This document shows positions 15,327-25,764 of a DNA stretch of 64,000 nt, in pieces. Origin of the DNA: CAVVWJ01 sp036556025. Lineage in GTDB: Bacteria > Gemmatimonadota > Gemmatimonadetes > Gemmatimonadales > GWC2-71-9. The translations under genes and the position numbers were made by a program. The notes under the pieces are model-generated. The model was not told where the DNA came from. It ran no database searches and saw only the letters and a program-made list of their open reading frames with translations. The stretch covers positions 1 through 64,000 of the forward strand of contig DATBKD010000093.1 in NCBI GenBank assembly GCA_036556025.1. The letters are read 5' to 3'. Every line of letters begins with the position of its first letter. Within the stretch, counting starts at the first letter, position 1.

Positions 15327-16294
15327 GACAACCGTACTCTGGGGTCGAGGAAGCCGTAGGCCAGATCGGTGAGCAAGCTGCCCAGGACCACCAGACTGGA
15401 GGCTAACAGGGACGCGCCCATCAGGAGTGGATAGTCCCGGTTGCCCACTGCAGCGGCCGCGAGGGAGCCGAGGCCTGGCCAGGCGAAGACCGACTCGACG
15501 AATACCGAGCCGGCCACGAGAACGGGAAGCCACAACCCAAACAGAGTGATCACCGGGAACACCGCGTTGCGCCAGGCATGCCTCCAGATCACTCGGCTGT
15601 CGGAGAGTCCCTTTGCCCGCGCCGTCACTATATAAGGAAGGCGCAGAGCATCGAGCATTGCCCCCCGTTGATAGCGCATGGTTGCCGCGATACTCACCAG
15701 AGACAGCGTCAATGCGGGCAAGATCAGGTGCCGCACTACGTCCATCCCATTGGCCAGGAAGCCGGAGCCCGGGTCCAGCAGCGGGCTGTGCATTCCCGCC
15801 GGCGGGAGCAGCCGCCAATGCACACCCACCAGCCAGGCCAGCACCAGACCAAGCCAAAACGAGGGGGTGGCGAAGCCGATCAGCGATACCACCGTGAGCC
15901 ATCGATCCGCCGCGCTGCCTCGTCGAAGCGCTTGCCGGCTCCCGAGCCACAGGCCAACCGAGAAGTTGACCAGCAGCACCGTTCCTCCCAGCAGCAGGCT
16001 GGCAGGCAGACGCTCGGCCAGGAGCTGGGTGACGGGACGGCCGTACTCGATCGAGGCGCCGAGATCTCCTCGCAGCAGTCCCTGCAGAAAGGCGCCCAAC
16101 TGCTGCAGCAGCGGCTGATCCAAACCGTAGCGGGCGCGGAGTACGGCGATTTCCGCGGGAGACAAGGCGCGGTCGCCGCTCAGGCGGGTGAGGGGATCTC
16201 CCGGAGCCGCGCGCATGAGAACGAACATCAACAGGACGGCGACAGCGAGTGTGATAACGGCCTGGCCGGTTCGCCGAATCAGCCAGCGGCGCAC
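15323..16294 (-). CDS. oppB: Oligopeptide ABC transporter permease OppB
   Basis: 323 aa from a GTG. N-terminal helix LIRRTGQAVITLAVAVLLMF followed by RAAPGDPLTRL, then the BPD_transp_1 domain with EAA loop YIVTARAKGLSDSRVIWRHAWRNAVFP and conserved C-terminus NRDYPLLMGASLL and DLAYGFLDPRVR. It lies one base after the oppA stop. Together with OppC it forms the inner-membrane channel. Confidence 0.92.
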   Translation of the reverse strand: MRRWLIRRTGQAVITLAVAVLLMFVLMRAAPGDPLTRLSGDRALSPAEIAVLRARYGLDQPLLQQLGAFLQGLLRGDLGASIEYGRPVTQLLAERLPASLLLGGTVLLVNFSVGLWLGSRQALRRGSAADRWLTVVSLIGFATPSFWLGLVLAWLVGVHWRLLPPAGMHSPLLDPGSGFLANGMDVVRHLILPALTLSLVSIAATMRYQRGAMLDALRLPYIVTARAKGLSDSRVIWRHAWRNAVFPVITLFGLWLPVLVAGSVFVESVFAWPGLGSLAAAAVGNRDYPLLMGASLLASSLVVLGSLLTDLAYGFLDPRVRLS

Positions 16295-16295
16295 C

Positions 16296-17972
16296 TCAGT
16301 AGCCTGTCTCGCGCGAACCCGTCGGGATAGCTACCGACCAGCGCCAGAGGTCCAGCCAGGACGATTCCGGTCGAATGACGACGTCGCGGAACCGACGATT
16401 GACGGCGTAGACATACGTCGGAGCGTACAGAAAGACTGCGGGGGCATCGTCCTCGATCCGGCGGAGCACCGCATGCCACGCCTCCCGCGGGTCCGCCCGG
16501 TCGAGGATCGCGCGGTTGATCAGCGAATCCACCATCGGATCGCAGTAGTGAGCCACGTTGCTGCCACCGGCGCAGGACCAGCTCTGAGTGAGGCCAGAAG
16601 GCGACGGGTCGAGGCTCGCGGCGGAGAAGTCGACGTCGAAGTTTCCTGTCTTCCGCCGTTCGACCCACACCGGCGCCTCGAGCTCCTGCAGCTCGAGGCG
16701 GACCCCGACGGAGCGGAGCTGCTCCTGGATCAGCAGGCTCATCTGCCGTCGAATCGCGCTGGTATTGGGAAAGTTGAGCCTCAGGCTGAGGGGCTGACCT
16801 GCCCGGTCAAGTACGCCGTCACCGTCGTGATCGCTCCAGCCGTGCGCCGCAAGCAGGTGCCGCGCCTGCGTCTGGTTCTGGGTCAACGGCGGTGGCGCCC
16901 CGTGTCGAATCCAGAGCAGCGGTGAGGTTGGGCCAAAGGGGACCTCGGCATAGTTCCCGAGGACAACGCGAATCAACAGTCCACGATCCAGCGCAAGGGT
17001 GATCGCCCGCCGGAGATCACGGTCGGCGAGCAGAGGATGCGGCCGGTTGCTGTCGCCCGGCAGACGCTGGTTGAACAGGAGATAGCCGAGCGCCGGCGAT
17101 GGCACCGGCACCAGGCGCAACTCCGGACGAGCGGCGATCCGCTGAATATTGGAGAGCGGAGGCGGGACATTGTCCATCGCGTCGGCCTCGCCGCCCAAGA
17201 GCAGGTTCATCCGTGCCTCGGGATCGCTCGCGACCCGGACAATCACTCTGTGGATCTTGGGCCGTCCGAGGAAGAACTCGTCGTTCGCCGTGAGCTCGAT
17301 GAACTGTCCCGGAACGCTCCGAACCCAGCGATAGGGGCCGTCGCCGATCGGATGGCGCACGAACTCCGAACGGGCAAGCTCCGTGGCCGGCACCGAGGCG
17401 AGCAGGTGGGCCGGCAGGATCGCCACGTGGTAGGTCGCGTCGTAGAATTGCTCCGAGTACGGATGCGAAAAGCGGAAGACGACCTGGCGATCACCTTCCG
17501 CGCTGATAGCGACAACGTGACGCAGCAGATTTGCCGTTCGCGGTGCGATCTGCGCGTCCCGCGCTCGCGCGAAGGTGAAGAGCACGTCTGTGGTCGTCAC
17601 TGGTGCCCCGTCGTGCCAGCGCGCACGAGGGTCGAGCTGGAAGACCAGGGTGACTGAGTCCCGTCGAGTCCAGGCGCGCGCGAGCAATGGGACAAATCCC
17701 CGGTCCCCTGCCGTGGTCAGGTCCGCTCCCAGCCCGGCGAGACGCAGGAACAACTGATCGGCGATCTCGAAGTTGGCGACGTTTGCCTGTGCCCCCTCCA
17801 TCAAGGTGGGTATGGGCATCGGCGCTTCCTGACCGGTGACTATCACGATGCTGCTCTGTGAGCTCGCCGACTGTGCGGTCGCGGAAGACCGGTGACCGGC
17901 CGTGAGCAGCGCCGCGGCCAGACCGGCGCCGAGCAGAGGCGAAGGGACCGTCCGTGGCGTCCAGTGCGTCAC
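16296..17972 (-). CDS. oppA: Peptide ABC transporter substrate-binding protein OppA (SBP_bac_5)
   Basis: 558 aa from GTG 17972, which has GGAG seven bases upstream. The signal peptide region is SPLLGAGLAAALLTAGHRSSATAQS. Family 5 features: FVPLLARAWTRRDSVTLVFQLDPRARWHDGAPVTTTDVLFTF, GDGPYRW, and near the end a dimer/lobe segment CAGGSNVAHYCDPMVDSLI. It is the periplasmic receptor for oligopeptides or similar cationic ligands. First gene of the opp operon, 76 bases after lplA on the same strand. Confidence 0.9.
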   Translation of the reverse strand: MTHWTPRTVPSPLLGAGLAAALLTAGHRSSATAQSASSQSSIVIVTGQEAPMPIPTLMEGAQANVANFEIADQLFLRLAGLGADLTTAGDRGFVPLLARAWTRRDSVTLVFQLDPRARWHDGAPVTTTDVLFTFARARDAQIAPRTANLLRHVVAISAEGDRQVVFRFSHPYSEQFYDATYHVAILPAHLLASVPATELARSEFVRHPIGDGPYRWVRSVPGQFIELTANDEFFLGRPKIHRVIVRVASDPEARMNLLLGGEADAMDNVPPPLSNIQRIAARPELRLVPVPSPALGYLLFNQRLPGDSNRPHPLLADRDLRRAITLALDRGLLIRVVLGNYAEVPFGPTSPLLWIRHGAPPPLTQNQTQARHLLAAHGWSDHDGDGVLDRAGQPLSLRLNFPNTSAIRRQMSLLIQEQLRSVGVRLELQELEAPVWVERRKTGNFDVDFSAASLDPSPSGLTQSWSCAGGSNVAHYCDPMVDSLINRAILDRADPREAWHAVLRRIEDDAPAVFLYAPTYVYAVNRRFRDVVIRPESSWLDLWRWSVAIPTGSRETGY

Positions 17973-18048
17973 ACAGACTCCGGAATGGATTCGGCAGAGA
18001 TGCACAAAATGTAGTAGGGAAGGGCGGGGACGTGGAACAGGAGCGGAG

Positions 18049-18903
18049 CTACATCCTCCAGGTCCAGGCATCGGATCGAAACCGAGGCACGTGAGCGGCG
18101 GCCAGCTCGAGCACCGAGTCCACCGGCGGCTCACGGTTCCAGATCCCGCCCCATCGTGCGGCCGCAGCCTGGGCGACCGCCTCGGCGATCTCCTCCGCTT
18201 TCGTTTCCGGCGCGATCCAGGCGGTCGGGATCGGCGCCGGCCGGGTGGCGGCGTCGCGGCTGACCGAATGGACGACTGTTTGCTCATCATGCAGCAGGAT
18301 GGAACCGTGCTGCAGCAGTGCTTCGCCCTCCCGAAGCTGCGCACTCCCGACGACCTTCCGTCCGCCAACCAGGATTTCTCCTCCTACCGGCTGGGCAAAG
18401 CAAGCCCCCGCATCCAGTCTGGGGGGCGGGTGCGATGCCGCTATCTCGGCCGGCGCGCCGAGGGCGCGCAAGGCCCGGAGCAGCATGCGATGGATCTCGA
18501 GGTAGGCGTGTCGCAGGGCGCCGAGGGCGCGTGTTGGGGCGGCTATCGAATAAGTGACCTCGGGACCATGCCATACGGCCCGGCCACCCGTGGGTCGCCG
18601 AACCACGTCCAGGCCGCGCGCCGCGATCTGAATGGGATCGTACCGCCGGATGGCGGGTTCATGCCGGCCGAAGGAGAGACAGTGAGGTTGCCAGCGGTAC
18701 AGGCGCAACCAGCGCTCACATTGCCGGCCGGCGCGTTCCAGCAGCGCCTGATCGATGGCCATATTGAGGTAGCCGGGGCGGGCAGTATCGAGCCAGAGAT
18801 ACCAGGACGGGAAAGGCGGGAAGGACGGTAAGGGCGGTAAGGTAGAGGATGACGGTGCGACCAGTGGGTCATCCTGAGCTTCTGGCTTTGCCAGCCTTAC
18901 CAT
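18049..18903 (-). CDS. lplA: Lipoate-protein ligase A-family protein
   Basis: 284 aa. BPL/LplA fold: WYLWLDTARPGYLNMAIDQALLERA, YRWQPHCLSFGRHEP, VVRRPTGGRAVWHGPEVTYSI, CFAQPVGGEILVGGRKVVGSAQLREGEALLQHGSILL. The RRPTGGRAV lipoyl-AMP loop and the GRKVVGSAQ lysine are present. It would attach lipoate or octanoate to GcvH, whose gene is in the same run of minus-strand genes. Some such proteins are LipM-type octanoyltransferases; the catalytic Cys (CFAQPVGGEI) makes that plausible. The first about 32 residues, including PPLPSFPPFPS, are encoded partly by a 9-bp repeat array, so the start is less certain than the domain. Confidence 0.85.
   Translation of the reverse strand: MVRLAKPEAQDDPLVAPSSSTLPPLPSFPPFPSWYLWLDTARPGYLNMAIDQALLERAGRQCERWLRLYRWQPHCLSFGRHEPAIRRYDPIQIAARGLDVVRRPTGGRAVWHGPEVTYSIAAPTRALGALRHAYLEIHRMLLRALRALGAPAEIAASHPPPRLDAGACFAQPVGGEILVGGRKVVGSAQLREGEALLQHGSILLHDEQTVVHSVSRDAATRPAPIPTAWIAPETKAEEIAEAVAQAAAARWGGIWNREPPVDSVLELAAAHVPRFRSDAWTWRM
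18805..18842 (+). repeat. 9-bp tandem array, arm A (four units) inside the lplA 5' end
   Basis: Units on the + strand: GGACGGGAA, AGGCGGGAA, GGACGGTAA, GGGCGGTAA, then GG (consensus RGRCGGKAA). The same kind of array occurs in the opposite orientation at 18911-18948, and 19 bases (18815-18833) are perfectly complementary to 18911-18929. If lplA starts at 18903, this arm encodes the proline-rich PPLPSFPPFPS. Confidence 0.85.
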
Positions 18904-18910
18904 TGCTGAA

Positions 18911-18948
18911 CCTTACCGTCCTTCCCGCCTGTACCGCCCTTACCGCCC
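18911..18948 (-). repeat. 9-bp tandem array, arm B (four units) between gcvP and lplA
   Basis: Minus-strand units: GGGCGGTAA, GGGCGGTAC, AGGCGGGAA, GGACGGTAA, then GG. It begins at the base following the gcvP stop codon. Its last TAAGG lies eight bases before the lplA ATG and is the only Shine-Dalgarno-like sequence there. Pairing with arm A would close a 68-base loop containing that ATG. Confidence 0.85.
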
Positions 18949-21852
<2,904 letters not shown>

Positions 21853-21865
21853 TGGGACGAGCGGA

Positions 21866-22255
21866 TCATTCTCCGATGTGCGAGCGGTAGGCCGTGGGCG
21901 AAAGCAGCCCCTCGAGCTCCGCGGGATTGGACAGCTTGAGCTTGACCATCCAGCCATCGCCATAGGGGTCTCGGTTGACGACAGCGGGATCTCCGTCGAG
22001 CGCACCGTTCACTTCGGTGACCTCTCCGGCGACCGGACTGTACAGGTCGGAGACCGCCTTGACCGCTTCGATGGTGCCGAACGATTGATGGGAGGCGAGC
22101 TTGTCGCCCGGCTTGGGAAGGTTGACGAACACCACATCGCCCAACTCTCCCTGGGCGTAGTCGGTGATCCCGATGCGCACGACCCCGGCTTGGCCGGTGC
22201 GCGCGACATACTCGTGCTCGGCAGTGTAGACCAGGTCGTCCGGCACCTTGGACAC
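21866..22255 (-). CDS. gcvH: Glycine cleavage system H protein
   Basis: 129 aa. YTAEHEYVARTGQAGVVRIGITDYAQGELGDVVFVNLPKPGDKL, then the lipoyl-lysine motif GTIEAVKAVSDLYSPVAGEV and C-terminal DPYGDGWMVKLKLSNPAEL. Carries the aminomethyl group between P- and T-proteins. The lipoate ligase two genes downstream is its likely modifying enzyme. Confidence 0.97.
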   Translation of the reverse strand: MSKVPDDLVYTAEHEYVARTGQAGVVRIGITDYAQGELGDVVFVNLPKPGDKLASHQSFGTIEAVKAVSDLYSPVAGEVTEVNGALDGDPAVVNRDPYGDGWMVKLKLSNPAELEGLLSPTAYRSHIGE

Positions 22256-22310
22256 GCGCTACTCTCCCTCTCGGTGGCGGGTGGGAGGATAGGCGGGGGG
22301 GAGAGCGAGG

Positions 22311-22913
22311 TCAAGCGCGGGCGAGCAGCGCCCGCCAAACCTCCGCCGTCGCCCGCTCGAGGGCGGCGTGGTCCCCGTCGTTGTCGATCACGTAATCGCT
22401 CCGGGCACGCTTGGGGCCGGAGGGATTTTGGGAAGCGAGCATGCGATCTGCCTCCTCCGCTGAGAGGCCCCGATCGGCCAGCAGACGCGCGCGCCGCACC
22501 GGCTCGGGTGCGTCGACCAGCACCACCGCGTCGAACTCAGCCGGATCTGCCGTCTCGAACAGGAGCGGGATATCACTGATCACGATCCGATCGCCCCGGG
22601 CGCGGGCGGCCTGTAACAGTTCCTCCCGCCGGCGCTGCACCACGGGATGGACAATGTGGTTGAGCTGATCCAACGCCGCGCGATGGCCCATGACCCGGCG
22701 TCGGAGCCGGGGTCGGTCCAGCGCTCCATCGGGCAGGATCATCTCCGAGCCGAACCGGGCGGCGATGTCGCGCAGGAGCGGACTTCCCGGCGCCTGAGCT
22801 TCCCGGACCAGCTCATCCGCTACGATCACCGTCGCGCCCCATCGCCGGAACAGCTCGGCCACGGTGGATTTGCCGGAGGCGATGTTGCCGGTCAGTCCGA
22901 CAGAGAGAGTCAC
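22311..22913 (-). CDS. coaE: Dephospho-CoA kinase
   Basis: 200 aa. P-loop GLTGNIASGKSTVAELF at the N-terminus, VIVADELVREAQAPG, RRRVMGHRAALDQLNHIVHPVV, VISDIPLLFETADPAEFDAVVLVDAPEPVRRARL, RMLASQ and YVIDNDGDHAAL: the complete CoaE layout. Catalyses the last step of CoA synthesis. Minus-strand gene upstream of gcvH, separated by 55 bases. Confidence 0.96.
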   Translation of the reverse strand: MTLSVGLTGNIASGKSTVAELFRRWGATVIVADELVREAQAPGSPLLRDIAARFGSEMILPDGALDRPRLRRRVMGHRAALDQLNHIVHPVVQRRREELLQAARARGDRIVISDIPLLFETADPAEFDAVVLVDAPEPVRRARLLADRGLSAEEADRMLASQNPSGPKRARSDYVIDNDGDHAALERATAEVWRALLARA

Positions 22914-22915
22914 GC

Positions 22916-22940
22916 GTCGCGGGGTCGCGGGTCGCGGGGG
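22916..22940. repeat. Short GTCGCGG tandem repeat
   Basis: Three near-identical copies of GTCGCGG(G) run head to tail at the coaE 5' end, in the gap 22914-23086 between coaE and tdk. The rest of this gap shows no gene. Confidence 0.6.
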
Positions 22941-23086
22941 TTCCGCTTGGCCAATGCCCGCATCAGAGAAAGCAGCATTCCTCGGACTGAGTGTAGTTGG
23001 GCGCTCAAGTCAGCAAAGACAGAACTGTCGAGCAGGCTTCCTCAGGATTGCTGAGTCTTCTAAGCTCCATGATCTCATTGAGCTCC

Positions 23087-23692
23087 TCAAAGCAGCGCCG
23101 TTTGATCTTCATCCTTCCTCGGCACTTTGTGACAATGCCGGCAGCGGGCTTCGTAGCTCTCCCGCCCTCCCACCATGATGGTGGGCGAGTCGTATCGGGC
23201 CGGCTTTCCGTTGAGCAGCCGCTGGTTGCGGCAGGCGGGATCACCGCAGACGACGCAGATCGCCTGCAACTTGTCCACCATTTCGGCGATCGCCATGAGC
23301 TCCCCCATCGAGCCGAAGGGCTCGCCCCGGAAATCGGTGTCCGTCCCCGCGAGGATGACCCGCGCCCCCCGATTCGCGAGCAAGGTCGAGACGGTCACCA
23401 CGTCCGGGTCCAGGAATTGGGCCTCGTCGATCGCTACGATCTGCGTATCCGGACGCACCAGCCGGTAGATCTCGGCGGCCGAATCCACCGGGGACGCGTC
23501 CAGCTCGGTACCATCGTGACTGGTCACGCTGTAGAGTCCCGCGTATCGGCTGTCGAGATGAGACTTGAAAACTTGCACCTTTCGGCGGGCGATAATCCCG
23601 CGGCGCACTCTACGGATGAGCTCCTCGCTCTTGCCGCTGAACATGACGCCGCAGATCACCTCGATCCAGCCGGGGTGCATGCCATAGTTCAT
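23087..23692 (-). CDS. tdk: Thymidine kinase
   Basis: 201 aa. N-terminal P-loop EVICGVMFSGKSEELIRRVRR, Walker B-like VAIDEAQFLD, lasso/zinc region CVVCGDPACRNQRLL and final CRHCHK (four cysteines for zinc), substrate loop PTIMVGGRESYEARC. Type II (TK1-like) enzyme of pyrimidine salvage, full length. Divergent from the HU gene at 23823. Confidence 0.96.
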   Translation of the reverse strand: MNYGMHPGWIEVICGVMFSGKSEELIRRVRRGIIARRKVQVFKSHLDSRYAGLYSVTSHDGTELDASPVDSAAEIYRLVRPDTQIVAIDEAQFLDPDVVTVSTLLANRGARVILAGTDTDFRGEPFGSMGELMAIAEMVDKLQAICVVCGDPACRNQRLLNGKPARYDSPTIMVGGRESYEARCRHCHKVPRKDEDQTALL

Positions 23693-23822
23693 GGCCGGGT
23701 CTCCGCGTCATTGGGTAAGGGACGCAAATCTAGAGTTTCGGGCGCGAAACTCCAGCCATCTTGCGGCGCTCTCGCTCGCTCGGCGATATTCGTGCCCCTG
23801 CGCACCGACTGAGGCCGTCTCC

Positions 23823-24113
23823 GTGAACAAACAGGGATTGATCGATGCCGTCGCCCAGCGCCTGGGAATCACGAAGGGCAAGGCGGCCGAGATCACCGAT
23901 GCGTTCTTCGCACCTGCGGGTATCATCGCCTCGGAGCTGCGGCGGGGAGGTCGGGTCACGATCACCGGATTCGGCAGCTTCGAGACCCGCCGCCGCGCCG
24001 CGCGGGAAGGCAGGAATCCTCGAACCGGCAAGGCCATCAACCTGAAGGCCTCCACCGCGCCGGCGTTCAAGGCGGGGAAGGCATTGAAGGAGCTGGTCAA
24101 CAAGAAGCGCTAG
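23823..24113 (+). CDS. hup: HU-family nucleoid protein
   Basis: 96 aa from a GTG (VNKQGLIDAVAQRLG) with GAGG nine bases upstream; the open frame is longer but HU proteins begin at this point. Core: ITKGKAAEITDAFFAPAG, GGRVTITGFGSFETRRRAAREGRNPRTGKAINL, FKAGKALKELVN. The GFGSF and GRNPRTG arm motifs are standard for HU/IHF. Binds and bends DNA. Downstream lies an 11-bp inverted repeat shared with the convergent gene. Confidence 0.95.
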   Translation: MNKQGLIDAVAQRLGITKGKAAEITDAFFAPAGIIASELRRGGRVTITGFGSFETRRRAAREGRNPRTGKAINLKASTAPAFKAGKALKELVNKKR

Positions 24114-24116
24114 TCG

Positions 24117-24212
24117 CCAGTCTCAGGGTGGCAAGTCGCAAGTTTTCAAGTGCTCGGTCCGCGCGGCCTGTGAGCGGAGCCACGAGGCTTGTGACTGGAG
24201 ACCTGAGACTGG
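24117..24212. repeat. 11-bp inverted repeat over the pseudo-helicase 3' end
   Basis: CCAGTCTCAGG at 24117-24127 and its exact inverse CCTGAGACTGG at 24202-24212 enclose degenerate short repeats (GTCGCAAG, GTCACAAG, CAGGTCTC) and the stop codon of the minus-strand gene. The right part encodes the odd C-terminal tail GHQSQVSSHKPRGSAHR of that protein. It may act as a terminator between the convergent genes. Confidence 0.6.
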
Positions 24213-25702
24213 TGACCAGGTCTCCCCTGATCCACCCGCGCGATCACCCGCTTTCGTCGAATGGTTCTTCCGTTGAGTCCGCTGGCCACGGCCTCGGCCT
24301 CCTGCGCCGGAACCTCGATCAGCGCGTACCCATCCTGCAACTCCACTCGGCCGATCTTCTGCCGCTGGACTCGAACCTCCTTGGTGAGTACCGCGACAAG
24401 GTCGTTGACCGTCGCTCCATCCCGCTTGCCTATGCCGACGAAAACCTTGGCGACCGGAGCGACCTCGACTTTGGCCGCTGACGCCTCGCGGGGCGAGGCT
24501 GTCCACAAGTCGTACAGCGCGGCCGCCACCGCCGACGGATCGTAGCGCTCGAACAAAGGGGCTAAGGTGAGGAGGGCGCGCTCCGGCGATGCGTTCTCCA
24601 GGGCCCGCACAATGGCCGAACGCCTGGCACTGGCTTCGGCGGTGACCTGGTCCACCAGACCCGACAACCGCAGGGGCCGGGCGGGTGACGCGATCGCTGC
24701 CACGTAGCTCTCAGCCCCAGGGGGCACCAGCAGCACCACGTCGCCGGCGTCGAGCAGCTGGCGAAGACGTCGGACGCTGGGCAGATCGTAAGCCAGGATG
24801 AGCGCCGCCTTCGCCGCGTCGCCGATTACAATCTGGATGTCCGACTCCGCCCCACCGAGAATGTGCCGGATGGTGGCGTGGGCGCTGCGATCGGCTGTCC
24901 AGATAACCAGCGAGCTCGGATCCAGCAGCTCCAGCAGCTCGGTGATGGCTCTTGGGCGATCCGCCCACGGCACGCTGACGGTCCGTACCGGTCCCACCGG
25001 TCCGCCTTCACCTTCCGGGGCCCCCACGGTTAGCGCCCGCCGGGCATACCGTTCAATTAGATCGGCTGCCCTGGACGGTAAGGCGGTGAGGATCACGCGC
25101 TGAGTGTCTTTGGGGAGATCCTGCATGAGCGGGGTGAGGCTGGAGTCCTCGGCCCACTGCTCCGGCCAGGCGAGCAGGACGCCGCTCACGCGATCCTGGC
25201 GCAAGGCGGAGCGGCCCTGCAGCTCAGGAATCGAATCCGGTGGAGCGATGAGCAGATCCACCCCGTCACGCAGGCGGCGGAGCGCCCGGGCGATGCCCCG
25301 GGTCACGTGGACCCGGAGACCCGCCTCTCCCCCCAAGTCGTTCGCCAGTGCGCCCCACTCGCCGAGTTGCGCCGCCGGGCAGAGAACCAAAGCCATCCGA
25401 TCGGGTTCGACTCGGGTGAGAAGCCCCGCCAGTGGCGGCGCCCCGTACGGGGGGCCCGGCGGTGCCACCACCACGAGGTTATGCCCTCTGACGGCGGTTG
25501 GCAGCGCGTCCTTTACCAGCGGGTCCTGCATCGTCCATCCCCCGCGCTCGAGCGCTGCACCAATGGAAGGCGACACGTGGAGCGACTCGAACATGGGCAC
25601 GGGGGCACTCCGGATCGCGGCCCCGCCAAGGTAAGCGGTGGAGCCTCTCGAACCAAGGCTTGCGGTGTCGCGCGCGGACGGTGTGGGGCTGGTGGTTGAC
25701 AT
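24146..25702 (-). CDS. DEAD-box helicase-derived protein without ATPase motifs, with DbpA-type RNA-binding C-terminus
   Basis: 518 aa. Residue 37 onward (MFESLHVSPSIGAALERGGWTMQDPLVKDAL, VRGHNLVVVAPP) aligns by eye with the start of DEAD-box helicases, but the Q-motif glutamine is lost and motif I (A-x-TGxGKT) reads APPGPPYGAP. Where motif II (DEAD) belongs the sequence is VLLAWPEQW, and SAT reads TAL. A RecA2-like half follows. Residues about 412-482 (VFVGIGKRDGATVNDLVAVLT, GRVELQDGYALIEVP, GLNGRTIRRKRVIARV) match the DbpA/CsdA RNA-binding domain. It cannot be a conventional ATP-driven helicase; an RNA-binding scaffold is plausible. ATG 25702 has a weak GGA box; ATG 25594 is an alternative. 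Confidence 0.75.
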   Translation of the reverse strand: MSTTSPTPSARDTASLGSRGSTAYLGGAAIRSAPVPMFESLHVSPSIGAALERGGWTMQDPLVKDALPTAVRGHNLVVVAPPGPPYGAPPLAGLLTRVEPDRMALVLCPAAQLGEWGALANDLGGEAGLRVHVTRGIARALRRLRDGVDLLIAPPDSIPELQGRSALRQDRVSGVLLAWPEQWAEDSSLTPLMQDLPKDTQRVILTALPSRAADLIERYARRALTVGAPEGEGGPVGPVRTVSVPWADRPRAITELLELLDPSSLVIWTADRSAHATIRHILGGAESDIQIVIGDAAKAALILAYDLPSVRRLRQLLDAGDVVLLVPPGAESYVAAIASPARPLRLSGLVDQVTAEASARRSAIVRALENASPERALLTLAPLFERYDPSAVAAALYDLWTASPREASAAKVEVAPVAKVFVGIGKRDGATVNDLVAVLTKEVRVQRQKIGRVELQDGYALIEVPAQEAEAVASGLNGRTIRRKRVIARVDQGRPGHQSQVSSHKPRGSAHRPRGPST

Positions 25703-25764
25703 CGCCGATCCGACGGCGAACTTTCCTCCATTCTCGGTCCATCTTCACTGTACCGGATCCATCG

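Noticed and set aside
15578..16330. A 250-codon plus-strand frame opposite oppB
   Set aside because: OppB is complete on the minus strand; the plus frame is Gln/Arg-rich without recognisable features.
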